Shown: positions 1-5,622 of the stretch, piece by piece
How the letters are laid out: the number at the start of each line of letters is the position of its first letter
How positions within the stretch are numbered: position 1 is the first letter of the stretch
Origin: Erythrobacter sp.
Lineage (GTDB): Bacteria > Pseudomonadota > Alphaproteobacteria > Sphingomonadales > Sphingomonadaceae
Direction of reading: 5' to 3'
Length of the DNA: 8,560 bases
Assembly (NCBI GenBank): GCA_002695185.1
Contig: NZOF01000100.1
Location: 1 to 8,560 of the forward strand
Notes under the pieces: model-generated
Databases searched by the model: none
What the model was told of the DNA's origin: nothing
The model's input: the letters and a program-made list of their open reading frames with translations, nothing else
Program-made: the position numbers and the translations under genes

Positions 1-39
1 ATGAAAGGGCCCCTTCGTAAGATACATCAGGTCTTACAA

Positions 40-55
40 AGCAAAGATCGTGCCA
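40..55 (-). promoter_or_regulatory. sigma-54 promoter, divergent, pointing left out of the window
   Basis: Read on the - strand the sequence is TGGCAC-GATCT-TTGCT, an exact match to the sigma-54 (RpoN) -24/-12 consensus with the required 10 bases between the GG and GC pairs. Transcription would start near position 29 and run left, so a gene on the - strand should begin just outside the window. Because the window is flagellar, I infer a divergent flagellar operon such as rod or hook genes, but none of it is visible here. Two palindromic candidate activator sites (120-157) lie about 90-130 bp upstream of the predicted start, the usual distance for a sigma-54 enhancer. Confidence 0.75.
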
Positions 56-119
56 AATCGCTCGGCTGGCCGTTTTTCCCCATTCTCCAATGACCACCGG
101 CAAGCCGAACCGGCAAAAC

Positions 120-157
120 CGGCAAACTGCTGCCGCTCGACCGGCAAATGCGCGCCG
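120..157. promoter_or_regulatory. paired palindromic sites, candidate enhancer for sigma-54 activator
   Basis: Site 1 (120-135) is CGGCAA-N4-CTGCCG. Site 2 (142-157) is CGGCAA-N4-GCGCCG, with two mismatches in the right half. Their centres are 22 bp apart, about two helical turns. Two further left half-sites (ACCGGCAA at 96-103 and 109-116) precede them, giving four ACCGGCAA copies in about 50 bp. The same palindrome recurs in flgA and flgN. I infer binding by a flagellar enhancer-binding protein that would serve the divergent promoter at 40-55, and possibly the motA-like gene. No activator gene is present in the window. Confidence 0.5.
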
Positions 158-214
158 GAGACTGAAAAATCCTGCGAACGGTCGTTCTACGAAGGAGAAG
201 GAGAATCAAAAAAT

Positions 215-952
215 ATGGATGTCCTGAATCTTCTGGATCCGACATCGGCCCTCATTGTCGTTTCAGGGACATTCCTTGCCACGATCCTGCGAGCTGGGCT
301 CGACGACTTTCTCGTGACCGTTCGCACGGTCTGGCGGCGCGGACGAAAGGACTTTGATCCCGAACCCCTTCGCTCCGAGCTCGCGCGCCTCGTCCAGGAC
401 GTTCAGTCGGACGGGTTGCTCCGCATGAAGACCCACCAATTCGATGATCCCGCATTCGATGACGCGGCAATGCGCATGATCAAATCGAGATCATTCGAAG
501 CCTTCGAGCGCCGCCTCGATTATCACAAGGCCCACAGGCAGGCTGCCACGCGGAAGGCTGTAGCCACGCTTCACAACGCGGCCGACAACGCTCCCACCTT
601 CGGTCTTGCCGGAACGCTCATCGCGTTGAGCCAGCTCCCGACCGACTCTTCAGGAGCAGGCATGAACGCCGCTTTGGCCGGGGCAGTTCTGACCACCCTC
701 TACGGCCTGCTCCTCAGTCACCTCATTTTCCACCCTGTCGCCGAAGCCGTCAAACGAGCCAGCGACTATGAAGAACAAGCCCGCTCGGACCTTCAGCGAT
801 GGGCTCACGACCAATTCGAAGATGCAAAGGCTGCGAACTATGCCAGCAGTACGGTTGTGCCCCTGAACCCTCACAAGGACGAACCTCTCTCAGACCTAAT
901 GGTGGCGCGCACTCCGGTCCATCTGCCCGAAGACGAGGACGCGAGCGCATGA
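215..952 (+). CDS. MotA/TolQ/ExbB-family proton channel protein, short (three membrane segments)
   Basis: This is a 245-aa inner-membrane protein of the MotA/ExbB family, which forms the ring around the MotB/ExbD subunit in ion-driven stators. The start is ATG 215, preceded by a strong GGAGAAGGAG ribosome site; the open frame runs back to 50, but that extension looks non-coding. Residues 9-27 (SALIVVSGTFLATIL) match MotA helix 2. Residues 126-142 (NAPTFGLAGTLIALSQL, with conserved P127) match helix 3. Residues 152-174, ending in LIFHP, match helix 4. Residues 45-120 and the charged tail from 178 would be cytoplasmic. MotA has four helices and about 280-300 residues, so helix 1 appears to be absent here. 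The stop overlaps the start of the MotB-like partner (ATGA). It could be the main flagellar stator or an auxiliary motor protein. Family assignment is firm, exact role less so. Confidence 0.8.
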   Translation: MDVLNLLDPTSALIVVSGTFLATILRAGLDDFLVTVRTVWRRGRKDFDPEPLRSELARLVQDVQSDGLLRMKTHQFDDPAFDDAAMRMIKSRSFEAFERRLDYHKAHRQAATRKAVATLHNAADNAPTFGLAGTLIALSQLPTDSSGAGMNAALAGAVLTTLYGLLLSHLIFHPVAEAVKRASDYEEQARSDLQRWAHDQFEDAKAANYASSTVVPLNPHKDEPLSDLMVARTPVHLPEDEDASA

Positions 953-1335
953 TCAGAGCGCCTGCCAACGCCAGTTGGGCAATCATGCTGGCCGACCTGG
1001 CGTTGATCCTCTTTATCGTCACCGCCTCACATGCGTCCGATGATCCAGCGCCATCGGCCGCTGTGACCGAAGGAATGTCCGTGGACGCAATCCCGCAGGC
1101 AATCTACTCGCCGAGCCCTGACGCGCCGCCACTGGAACAATGGATCGCAGAACAGGATCTCGGGGAAGGGGCCTCGGTCGACGTCAGCATCGGCTATCAT
1201 CCCGACGACATCGACAAGGCCCTTAATGAAGCAAGGGCCATTACGACCGTCCTCATCGAGACCGGCAAAGATCCTCATGTCACGCTCGCTCCCGGTACGG
1301 AAGCCCCTCGCATCGTCTTTTCCTACCGCGAATAG
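949..1335 (+). CDS. very short MotB/ExbD-like stator partner
   Basis: This is a 128-aa protein starting in the ATGA overlap at 949-952 with GAGGA about 9 bases upstream. The N-terminus (residues 8-25, ASWAIMLADLALILFIVT) has the MotB/ExbD signature: a short cytoplasmic tail, then one membrane helix with Trp10 and a buried Asp16 in the position of the proton-carrying aspartate (E. coli MotB Asp32). The rest is periplasmic. MotB usually has about 250-300 residues with a full OmpA-type peptidoglycan-binding domain. Here only about 55 C-terminal residues resemble the second half of such a domain (IGYHPDD, then ALNEARA with the conserved RA, then a Gly about nine residues later). Either the anchor is reduced or the protein is anchored another way. 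Pairing with the MotA-like gene supports a stator role; the family call rests mainly on the helix and the context. Confidence 0.6.
   Translation: MIRAPANASWAIMLADLALILFIVTASHASDDPAPSAAVTEGMSVDAIPQAIYSPSPDAPPLEQWIAEQDLGEGASVDVSIGYHPDDIDKALNEARAITTVLIETGKDPHVTLAPGTEAPRIVFSYRE
1261..1270 (+). promoter_or_regulatory. single half-site of the candidate activator motif
   Basis: ACCGGCAAAG lies inside the MotB-like gene about 90 bp upstream of the sigma-54 promoter at 1355. It matches the left half of the palindrome at 120-135, but the right half is absent (CCTCAT). The distance suits an enhancer, although a lone half-site could be chance, since it encodes a Thr-Gly-Lys run and the same eight bases also occur at 8502. 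Confidence 0.2.
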
Positions 1336-1354
1336 CCAATAGCGAACGCCCTTC

Positions 1355-1370
1355 TGGCACGCTGCTTGCA
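1355..1370 (+). promoter_or_regulatory. sigma-54 promoter of flgA
   Basis: TGGCAC-GCTGC-TTGCA is an exact sigma-54 -24/-12 element with correct GG-N10-GC spacing. It lies 19 bp after the stop of the MotB-like gene. Transcription would start near 1381, 22 bases before the flgA start chosen here. The promoter also decides that start: the upstream in-frame ATG at 1370 begins on the last base of the -12 element and would not be in this transcript. Confidence 0.85.
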
Positions 1371-1402
1371 TGGAATTTGGCATTTCATCGAAAGGCCAAA
1401 CC

Positions 1403-1897
1403 ATGATCCCAGCCTTGCTCTTGCTTGCAGCCGCTGCTGCGCCGTCTCAGGATCTGCATCAACTTGATGTCATGATCGCCCAGTTTACCGGTGCCTCCAT
1501 CGGGGAGGAGGGCGGCGCCGTGCAGCCGGTGGACAAGCGCCTTCGCCTTACCGCATGCTCATCAAGCCCTGAATTCAGCTGGCATAATGAAAAACAGACC
1601 ACCCTGATCGCCCGCTGCACCGACGCCGGCGGATGGAGGATCTACGTTCCGATCCGGCAAAATCTTGCCGCCCCTGTTGCCGATCCGGCAAACACCGTTG
1701 CCGTCTCCCGCGGAGATGCAGTTTCGATTGCTGTAATGGGCGGAGGATTTTCGGTGTCGAGACCTGGCGAAGCCTTGGAAAACGGCGCTATTGGCGAATG
1801 GATCAGCGTCAGGCCTGCTACACAGGACCGCCGCCGGGCAGAACCCATTCGGGCCCGCATCCTGAAGCCTGGCGTTGTCACCCTGGCGCTAAAATAA
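1403..1897 (+). CDS. flgA: FlgA, flagellar P-ring assembly chaperone
   Basis: FlgA is a periplasmic chaperone that helps FlgI assemble the P ring of the basal body. The start is ATG 1403, with AAAGG seven bases upstream and downstream of the predicted sigma-54 start site. This gives 164 aa with a short hydrophobic signal peptide (MIPALLLLAAAAAPS, cleavage near residue 15-17). Residues 40-52 carry the family motif VDKRLRLTAC, and Cys52 and Cys72 could form the disulfide known in FlgA. Residues 98-164 are the SAF-like C-terminal domain, with VAVSRGDAVSIAV, GEALENGAIGEWISVRP and a final VVTLALK strand. Length is slightly below that of enterobacterial FlgA (about 219 aa), typical for alphaproteobacteria. 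The gene carries a pair of candidate activator sites (1655-1703). Confidence 0.93.
   Translation: MIPALLLLAAAAAPSQDLHQLDVMIAQFTGASIGEEGGAVQPVDKRLRLTACSSSPEFSWHNEKQTTLIARCTDAGGWRIYVPIRQNLAAPVADPANTVAVSRGDAVSIAVMGGGFSVSRPGEALENGAIGEWISVRPATQDRRRAEPIRARILKPGVVTLALK
1655..1703. promoter_or_regulatory. paired palindromic sites inside flgA, candidate activator binding region
   Basis: Position 1655-1670 is CGGCAA-AATC-TTGCCG, a perfect 6-bp inverted repeat with a 4-base spacer. Position 1686-1703 is CGGCAA-N6-TTGCCG, also perfect but with a 6-base spacer, and another TTGCCG sits between them at 1677-1682. Centres are about 32 bp apart, near three helical turns. The region is about 300 bp downstream of the flgA promoter. 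It may act as a downstream enhancer, or the motif may partly reflect the encoded Arg-Gln-Asn-Leu-Ala and Asp-Pro-Ala residues. Confidence 0.4.
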
Positions 1898-1907
1898 TCC
1901 AAGTTTC

Positions 1908-1927
1908 GGCCATTTTTTGAGATGGCC
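1908..1927 (+). other. stem-loop between flgA and flgM
   Basis: GGCCAT (1908-1913) pairs with ATGGCC (1922-1927) around an 8-base T-rich loop. It starts ten bases after the flgA stop. The stem is followed by ACTTAAACTTTT rather than an unbroken T run, so it is at best a weak terminator or attenuator between flgA and flgM, or an mRNA-stabilising 3' end. Confidence 0.35.
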
Positions 1928-1930
1928 ACT

Positions 1931-1956
1931 TAAACTTTTCGTAAACCGTCCGTTCT
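1931..1956 (+). promoter_or_regulatory. possible sigma-28 promoter of flgM
   Basis: TAAACTTT (1931-1938) matches seven of eight bases of the enteric sigma-28 -35 TAAAGTTT. TCCGTTCT (1949-1956) keeps only CCG and one T of the -10 GCCGATAA, with a 10-base gap instead of 11. flgM is a sigma-28 target in many bacteria, which makes the site attractive, but the -10 is poor. A second TAAA at 1942 with CTCGAACA at 1961 is an alternative that leaves little room for a leader. Confidence 0.3.
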
Positions 1957-1987
1957 TCTACTCGAACACCTGCAAGGGAAAATTCAA

Positions 1988-2266
1988 ATGCCGAATTTCG
2001 ACATTGGACCGCTCCGTGGCGCAAGTGCGATCGAGCAGCGCGTTGCCCGCGATAATCGGGGCACGACCGAAACGCCTCTATCCACCCGCGACACCGGGAA
2101 TGCGGCCGCTCCGAGCGCCAATCTCGAGGCAGGTGATCCTCCCATCAATTACGACCGGGTGGCCGAGATCAAGAAGGCAATCGAGGACGGAACTTACCCC
2201 CTTGTCCCGCAGAAAATAGCTGATGCCATGATCGCTGCGGGCTTCCTTTTGAGGACCGATAAATGA
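1988..2266 (+). CDS. flgM: FlgM, anti-sigma-28 factor
   Basis: FlgM holds sigma-28 (FliA) inactive until the hook-basal body is finished, when it is exported through the flagellar apparatus and late genes are released. The protein has 92 aa, with AAGGGA nine bases before ATG 1988. The N-terminal half (1-50) is polar and probably disordered, as expected for an exported FlgM. Residues 54-85 (NYDRVAEIKKAIEDGTYP, then QKIADAMIAAGF) are the conserved sigma-binding segment, equivalent to the family pattern RV..I+.AI..G.Y....+.IA. Its target FliA is encoded at 5619-6392. The last four bases overlap the flgN-like start (ATGA), so the two are probably translated together. Confidence 0.93.
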   Translation: MPNFDIGPLRGASAIEQRVARDNRGTTETPLSTRDTGNAAAPSANLEAGDPPINYDRVAEIKKAIEDGTYPLVPQKIADAMIAAGFLLRTDK

Positions 2267-2589
2267 GCCGTCCCCACCCTCTGCGCGAACCCCTCCGGCA
2301 GTTGATTGCCGTTTTGGACAAAGAGCGGCAGGCAATTGCCGGTCTGGAACTCGATGACATCACCATCGCGGCCCAGACCAAACTCGCCGTGTGCGGCAAG
2401 ATCGAACAAATCTCGGCCGATGATCTCGACGACGAGACGCGGGCGATGATCCTGTCAGCCCGCGACATGAACGAGACAAATCGGCAGATACGCAACCTTA
2501 TTGCGGCAAATATCGAAACCCGCATCAAGACCATCGCCGGTTCCTCCAACCTTTATGGTCGCCCCAAAATGTCGGCGCTTCACGGATAA
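2263..2589 (+). CDS. flgN: FlgN-like flagellar export chaperone
   Basis: This is a 108-aa, mostly helical protein overlapping flgM by four bases. It has the FlgN pattern: a leading amphipathic helix with repeated Leu and a Glu (residues 8-30, around LIAVLDKERQAIAGL), a middle helix with a K-x2-I core, and an Asn-rich helix (DMNETNRQIRNLIAANIE, about 67-86). FlgN escorts the hook-filament junction proteins FlgK and FlgL to the export gate, and in enterics it also affects flgM translation. Sequence conservation in this family is low, so the call depends partly on the flgM-flgN order, which is common. The 5' part of the gene holds two palindromic sites (2296-2341). Confidence 0.75.
   Translation: MSRPHPLREPLRQLIAVLDKERQAIAGLELDDITIAAQTKLAVCGKIEQISADDLDDETRAMILSARDMNETNRQIRNLIAANIETRIKTIAGSSNLYGRPKMSALHG
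2296..2341. promoter_or_regulatory. two palindromic sites inside flgN, candidate enhancer of the 2610 promoter
   Basis: CGGCAG-TTGA-TTGCCG (2296-2311) and CGGCAG-GCAA-TTGCCG (2326-2341) are the same 16-bp inverted repeat, exactly 30 bp apart (about three helical turns) on the same face. They lie about 300 bp upstream of the transcription start predicted from the sigma-54 site at 2610, a workable distance with DNA looping. A weaker TTGCGGCAA at 2501-2509 is nearer. Both sites use the same codon frame (CGG CAG nnn ATT GCC), so coding bias contributes, but the doubled spacing is suggestive. Confidence 0.45.
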
Positions 2590-2609
2590 TCCTTCCAAGG
2601 CGACGAAAC

Positions 2610-2625
2610 TGGCACAACTCTTGCT
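2610..2625 (+). promoter_or_regulatory. sigma-54 promoter of the transglycosylase-flhA-fliA operon
   Basis: TGGCAC-AACTC-TTGCT is an exact sigma-54 -24/-12 element with correct GG-N10-GC spacing. It sits in the 73-bp gap after the flgN-like gene. The predicted start, near 2636, is about 27 bases before ATG 2663. It would place the transglycosylase, the FlhA export gate and sigma-28 under sigma-54, so the late sigma factor is itself switched on by the early/middle flagellar activator. Confidence 0.85.
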
Positions 2626-2662
2626 TGGTATTTCCCTGAGTTCATTCTGACGGGAAATACCA

Positions 2663-3505
2663 ATGGGCGGAACGCCGATCACACCAGTCAATGCCAACAC
2701 TGCCGCCGTGCGAGACGGAATCGCACGAGCGGCAGCTAGGACTGGAACGAATTTCGACTTCCTGCTCGCGCAGGCCCGGATCGAGTCCTCCCTAAACCCG
2801 ATGGCCAAGGCAGGAAGCTCCAGCGCTGCCGGTCTATTCCAATTCACCAATGCCACCTGGCTCAAAACGCTCGAGCGCCACGGCGCCAAGCATGGCTACG
2901 GTTGGGCCAGCGCGGCGGTGAAAGGCGGGAAGATCATCGATCAGTCGATGGCTTCCCAGATCATGGCGCTGCGCTTCAATCCTGACGCTTCCTCGCTCAT
3001 GGCTGGCGAGCTCGCAGGCGACAATCGCGACAATCTGGTCGGTTCCCTCGGCCGCGAGCCCGATGACACAGAGCTTTATCTCGCGCATTTCCTTGGCAGC
3101 GGCGATGCCGCTCGGTTCATCAAGGCCCTTGAGGCAAATCCATCAGCCTCTGCTGCCGCCCTGTTTCCTTCAGCCGCAGCATCCAATCCATCCATATTCC
3201 TCGATGCCTCGGGCAATGCGCAGTCGCTGGGGGATGTCTGGAACCTGATGAGTTCCAAGGTGTCCGCGGCAAAGGCAAACGGCAGCTTTGACCCCAATAG
3301 CTTCGACACCGCCTTCCTCCTTGCAGGACAAGGCTATCACGCGCCGCCGCGCCGCGCTGCGCCCGTCGCGCAGCCTTTGCCTGAAACATCGGCCAACCAG
3401 TCCATGTCGGACAGCCTCAAGTCGATGTTCGGCAGCCCCCATGCAAGCTCGACACCTCCGGCAATCAAGGCCGCATACACGAAGCTTGAAAGGTTTGGCC
3501 TGTGA
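2663..3505 (+). CDS. SLT-type lytic transglycosylase, flagellum-associated
   Basis: This is a 280-aa protein with a soluble lytic transglycosylase domain at about residues 14-135. The catalytic motif is IESSLNP with Glu41, followed by SSAAGLFQFTNATW (52-66), the family's GA-GL-Q-F signature. Such enzymes cleave peptidoglycan glycan strands with formation of 1,6-anhydro-muramic ends. In alphaproteobacteria FlgJ often lacks its muramidase half, and a separate enzyme (SltF in Rhodobacter, PleA in Caulobacter) opens the wall for the rod. Its position between flgM/flgN and flhA, under its own sigma-54 promoter, supports that role. I see no Sec signal peptide at the N-terminus (MGGTPITPVNANTAAVRDGI), which is odd for a periplasmic enzyme. 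Residues 140-280 are Ala/Ser/Pro-rich and may bind a rod or scaffold protein. ATG 2663 was chosen from its place just after the promoter. Confidence 0.85.
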   Translation: MGGTPITPVNANTAAVRDGIARAAARTGTNFDFLLAQARIESSLNPMAKAGSSSAAGLFQFTNATWLKTLERHGAKHGYGWASAAVKGGKIIDQSMASQIMALRFNPDASSLMAGELAGDNRDNLVGSLGREPDDTELYLAHFLGSGDAARFIKALEANPSASAAALFPSAAASNPSIFLDASGNAQSLGDVWNLMSSKVSAAKANGSFDPNSFDTAFLLAGQGYHAPPRRAAPVAQPLPETSANQSMSDSLKSMFGSPHASSTPPAIKAAYTKLERFGL

Positions 3506-5622
3506 CCTCCGAAATGCGCACCAATATCGCATCGATGGGCCTGCCTGGCGGCATTCTCCTATTGATGCTGCTGATGATCATCCCCGTTCCGGCGTTCATC
3601 CTCGACCTGTCCTTCGTCTTCAACATCGCGCTTTCGGTCGCCGTTCTCATGGCGGCCATGAATGCGAAGAAGCCACTGGACTTCTCATCCTTTCCCTCGG
3701 TCCTTCTATTCGCCACCCTTCTGCGCCTTGCATTGAACGTGGCCTCTACGCGGGTCGTCCTCGTCCATGGCCATGAGGGTAGCCATGCCGCCGGCGCCGT
3801 GATTGAGGCCTTCGGCGCCTTCCTGATCGGGGGCAATTTCGCTGTCGGCATCTTCGTCTTCCTCATCTTGATGATCATCAACATGATCGTCGTGACGAAG
3901 GGCGCGGGTCGCGTGTCCGAAGTCTCGGCTCGTTTCACGCTCGACGCTCTGCCCGGCAAGCAGATGGCCATCGACGCCGATCTGGCCGCAGGCATCCTCA
4001 CAGCGGATGAAGCCAAGGCCCGGCGTCAGGAAGTGGCCACCGAGGCGGATTTCTACGGCTCCATGGACGGCGCATCCAAGTTCGTAAAAGGCGATGCCGT
4101 CGCAGCGATCCTCATTCTTGCCGTCAACATCATTGCAGGCCTTTGCCTCGGCATGATCAGCCACGGGCTGAGCATCGGCGAAGCTTCGGAAACCTATATC
4201 CAGCTTGCAATCGGCGATGCTCTCGTAGCCCAGGTTCCCTCGCTGCTCCTGTCTATCGCCGCGGCCGTCATTGTTACCCGCGTCGCCGACAAGCGCGATC
4301 TTGCAGGCCAGATCGGATCACAGTTCGCTGACCACCGCAGCTGGCTTCCCGTCGGCGTTGTCATGACAGCGATCGGCCTCATACCGGCCATGCCTCAGAT
4401 GATCTTCCTTCCTGCTGGTGGTCTCGCTTTCTGGCTCGCACATACCTTGAAGAAGCATGCGAACCGGCCCGTCCTCAAGAATGAGCCTGAACCCGAAGTC
4501 GATCCGGATAAAATCAACCTCGAGGATGTCACCGACCACACGCTCGTCACCATCGAGTTCGGCTATGGCCTCGTACCGCTTGTCGACAAACGGAAGGGCT
4601 CACCGCTCATCTCGCGCATCACCGGCGTGCGCAAGCAGCTGTCGAAGACCTTCGGTTTCGTCGTGCCGCAGTTCCGCATTCGCGATGCGCTCGAAATGTC
4701 TCCTTATGATTACCGCATCCTGCTGAACGGCGTTCCTATCGGTGAGGCCACCGTGCAACCTGAGAAGCTTCTCGCCATCAATACTGGCGAGGCCAGCCCG
4801 CGCCATCGCCTGCGGGGTGACGAGGTGCGCGATCCGAGCTTTGATTGCCCGTCCATCTGGATCGATCAAGGCAGCAAGGACCACGCGACAGCCGAAGGTT
4901 TTCTCGTGGTGGATCCCGGCACCGTTGTCGCAACCCATCTTCATCAGCTGCTGAGCGGGCGCTCCCACGATCTTCTGGGGCCGGACGAGGTCCTGCAGCT
5001 GATCGAGGCAACGAAGGCGCATTCGGCCAGCCTCGTCGAAACGATCTATCCTCAGCCGCTATCTCTCGCCGCCATTACGCGGATCCTGCGAGCTCTGCTC
5101 GAAGACAGGATCGCCATCACGCATCTCATGCCAATCTTCGCGAGTATTTCGCGCTCGATCCAGATCACGCAGGAACATGATCAGCTTGTCGACCGGATAC
5201 GAGCCGATCTAGCGACCACGATCGTTGGACGCATCTGCCCGCCACACAAATCCCTTCCTGTCATTACGCTCGATGGCGCGCTTGAGACCGCCATCGTTCA
5301 AGGTCTCCGCGATCCTGTCACTGGCTGGCCTGTCATCGAGCCCGGTCTGGCCTCGACCATTTCGCGGCGCGTGAAGGAACTCACAGACGCCCGCGGTGTG
5401 GGCGCCATCCCGCTTACCATGGTCGTCCAAGCCGGTACCCGGCGCGCCATGACCGCGCTGCTTCGCCAGCGGACCCCGGACTGCCTGGTCATCTCGATCA
5501 GCGAATTGCCGCCATCCCAGCCCATCGACGTCATCGAGGTCATTGGTGCGCAGCCGCAGGCCCTACCTGCACCGGACCAAGATTCCACAACCAACTCCGC
5601 CCACTACGAGGCCGCCGCATGA
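3502..5622 (+). CDS. flhA: FlhA, flagellar type III export gate protein
   Basis: FlhA is the nonameric inner-membrane gate of the flagellar type III export apparatus, coupling proton flow to export and docking chaperone-substrate complexes on its cytoplasmic ring. The protein has 706 aa, close to the family norm. Residues 15-130 and 197-315 contain the hydrophobic segments, about eight in all. The FHIPEP signature is at about 135-163 (GRVSEVSARFTLDALPGKQM, then AIDADL), and SMDGASKFVKGDA at 187-199 carries the conserved Asp189 implicated in proton use. Residues from about 330 form the cytoplasmic domain. I chose GTG 3502 because AAAGG lies eight bases upstream and GTGA overlaps the transglycosylase stop; the in-frame ATG at 3514 is the alternative. 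FlgN-type chaperones bind this domain, consistent with the neighbouring flgN-like gene. Confidence 0.97.
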   Translation: MTSEMRTNIASMGLPGGILLLMLLMIIPVPAFILDLSFVFNIALSVAVLMAAMNAKKPLDFSSFPSVLLFATLLRLALNVASTRVVLVHGHEGSHAAGAVIEAFGAFLIGGNFAVGIFVFLILMIINMIVVTKGAGRVSEVSARFTLDALPGKQMAIDADLAAGILTADEAKARRQEVATEADFYGSMDGASKFVKGDAVAAILILAVNIIAGLCLGMISHGLSIGEASETYIQLAIGDALVAQVPSLLLSIAAAVIVTRVADKRDLAGQIGSQFADHRSWLPVGVVMTAIGLIPAMPQMIFLPAGGLAFWLAHTLKKHANRPVLKNEPEPEVDPDKINLEDVTDHTLVTIEFGYGLVPLVDKRKGSPLISRITGVRKQLSKTFGFVVPQFRIRDALEMSPYDYRILLNGVPIGEATVQPEKLLAINTGEASPRHRLRGDEVRDPSFDCPSIWIDQGSKDHATAEGFLVVDPGTVVATHLHQLLSGRSHDLLGPDEVLQLIEATKAHSASLVETIYPQPLSLAAITRILRALLEDRIAITHLMPIFASISRSIQITQEHDQLVDRIRADLATTIVGRICPPHKSLPVITLDGALETAIVQGLRDPVTGWPVIEPGLASTISRRVKELTDARGVGAIPLTMVVQAGTRRAMTALLRQRTPDCLVISISELPPSQPIDVIEVIGAQPQALPAPDQDSTTNSAHYEAAA

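Noticed and set aside
1..93. Open frame from the first base to TGA 91-93 that could be the end of an upstream gene
   Set aside because: It is short and has no recognisable sequence. It runs across the divergent sigma-54 element at 40-55, so control DNA is the simpler reading.
1370..1402. ATG 1370 as the flgA start
   Set aside because: It begins on the last base of the sigma-54 -12 element, upstream of the predicted transcript, and ATG 1403 has the better ribosome site.
3094..3108. TGGCAG-N5-GATGC, a sigma-54-like site inside the transglycosylase gene
   Set aside because: The GG-N10-GC spacing fits, but the -12 lacks TTGC. It lies mid-gene, about 400 bp from flhA, which already overlaps the transglycosylase.
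3465..4164. Long antisense frames opposite flhA
   Set aside because: They show the composition of mirror frames of a GC-rich gene, with no recognisable domains and no ribosome sites that stand out.
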